NCBI GenBank assembly: GCA_003164305.1
Contig: PLSZ01000458.1
Location: 1 to 5,156, forward strand
Direction: 5' to 3'
DNA from: Acetobacteraceae bacterium
Lineage (GTDB): Bacteria; Pseudomonadota; Alphaproteobacteria; Acetobacterales; Acetobacteraceae
Length of the DNA stretch: 5,156 bases
The notes under the pieces were generated by a model. That model was not told where the DNA came from and made no database searches. It saw only the letters and a list, made by a program, of their open reading frames with translations. This document shows, piece by piece, positions 5,156-5,156 of this stretch. Within the stretch, counting starts at the first letter, position 1. Each line of letters opens with the position of its first letter. The translations under genes and the position numbers were made by a program.

Positions 5156-5156
5156 G

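Overview
The window is GC-rich DNA (low to mid 60s % by eye) with strong codon bias. It carries REP-like palindromes of the GTCAT...GGGC..GACCC...ATC type that I associate with alphaproteobacteria. With an EF-G-like paralogue carrying a DCPGS switch II, this suggests an alphaproteobacterium, perhaps Acetobacteraceae or a rhizobial relative. The taxon is an inference and no sequence here fixes it.

Layout: (1) 2-433 (+), the C-terminal part of a mandelate-racemase-type enolase superfamily enzyme, cut by the left edge. (2) 434-660, a gene-free stretch with an inverted pair of REP-like units, a 13-nt direct repeat and a nested hairpin leading into the next gene. (3) 661-1431 (+), a cysteine-free protein made of two near-identical carboxymuconolactone decarboxylase (CMD)-like domains. 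(4) 1435-2196 (-), a VOC/glyoxalase-fold protein, tail-to-tail with the CMD gene across only 3 bp. (5) 2254-3000 (+), a classical NAD-type short-chain dehydrogenase/reductase (SDR), divergent from the VOC gene with 57 bp between the starts. (6) 3001-3193, a second inverted REP pair lying between convergent genes. (7) 3194-5155 (-), a full-length EF-G-like translational GTPase paralogue whose start lies one base from the right edge.

Function: items 1 and 3-5 belong to families often found together in accessory catabolic loci for sugar acids or ring-derived acids: acid dehydratase or cycloisomerase, CMD, VOC and SDR. The substrate cannot be read from the sequence, and the mixed strands rule out one simple operon. 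The EF-G paralogue is probably an unrelated neighbour. It keeps the domain IV tip histidine used in translocation but has Ser where catalytic EF-Gs have the switch II His, and no Asp in the P-loop.

I found no RNA gene, CRISPR array, insertion sequence or defence system. The most distinctive signals are the two REP cassettes with matching geometry and compensatory stem changes, the recent-looking internal duplication in the CMD protein, and the altered GTPase centre of the EF-G paralogue. None of these amounts to a clearly new biological system.
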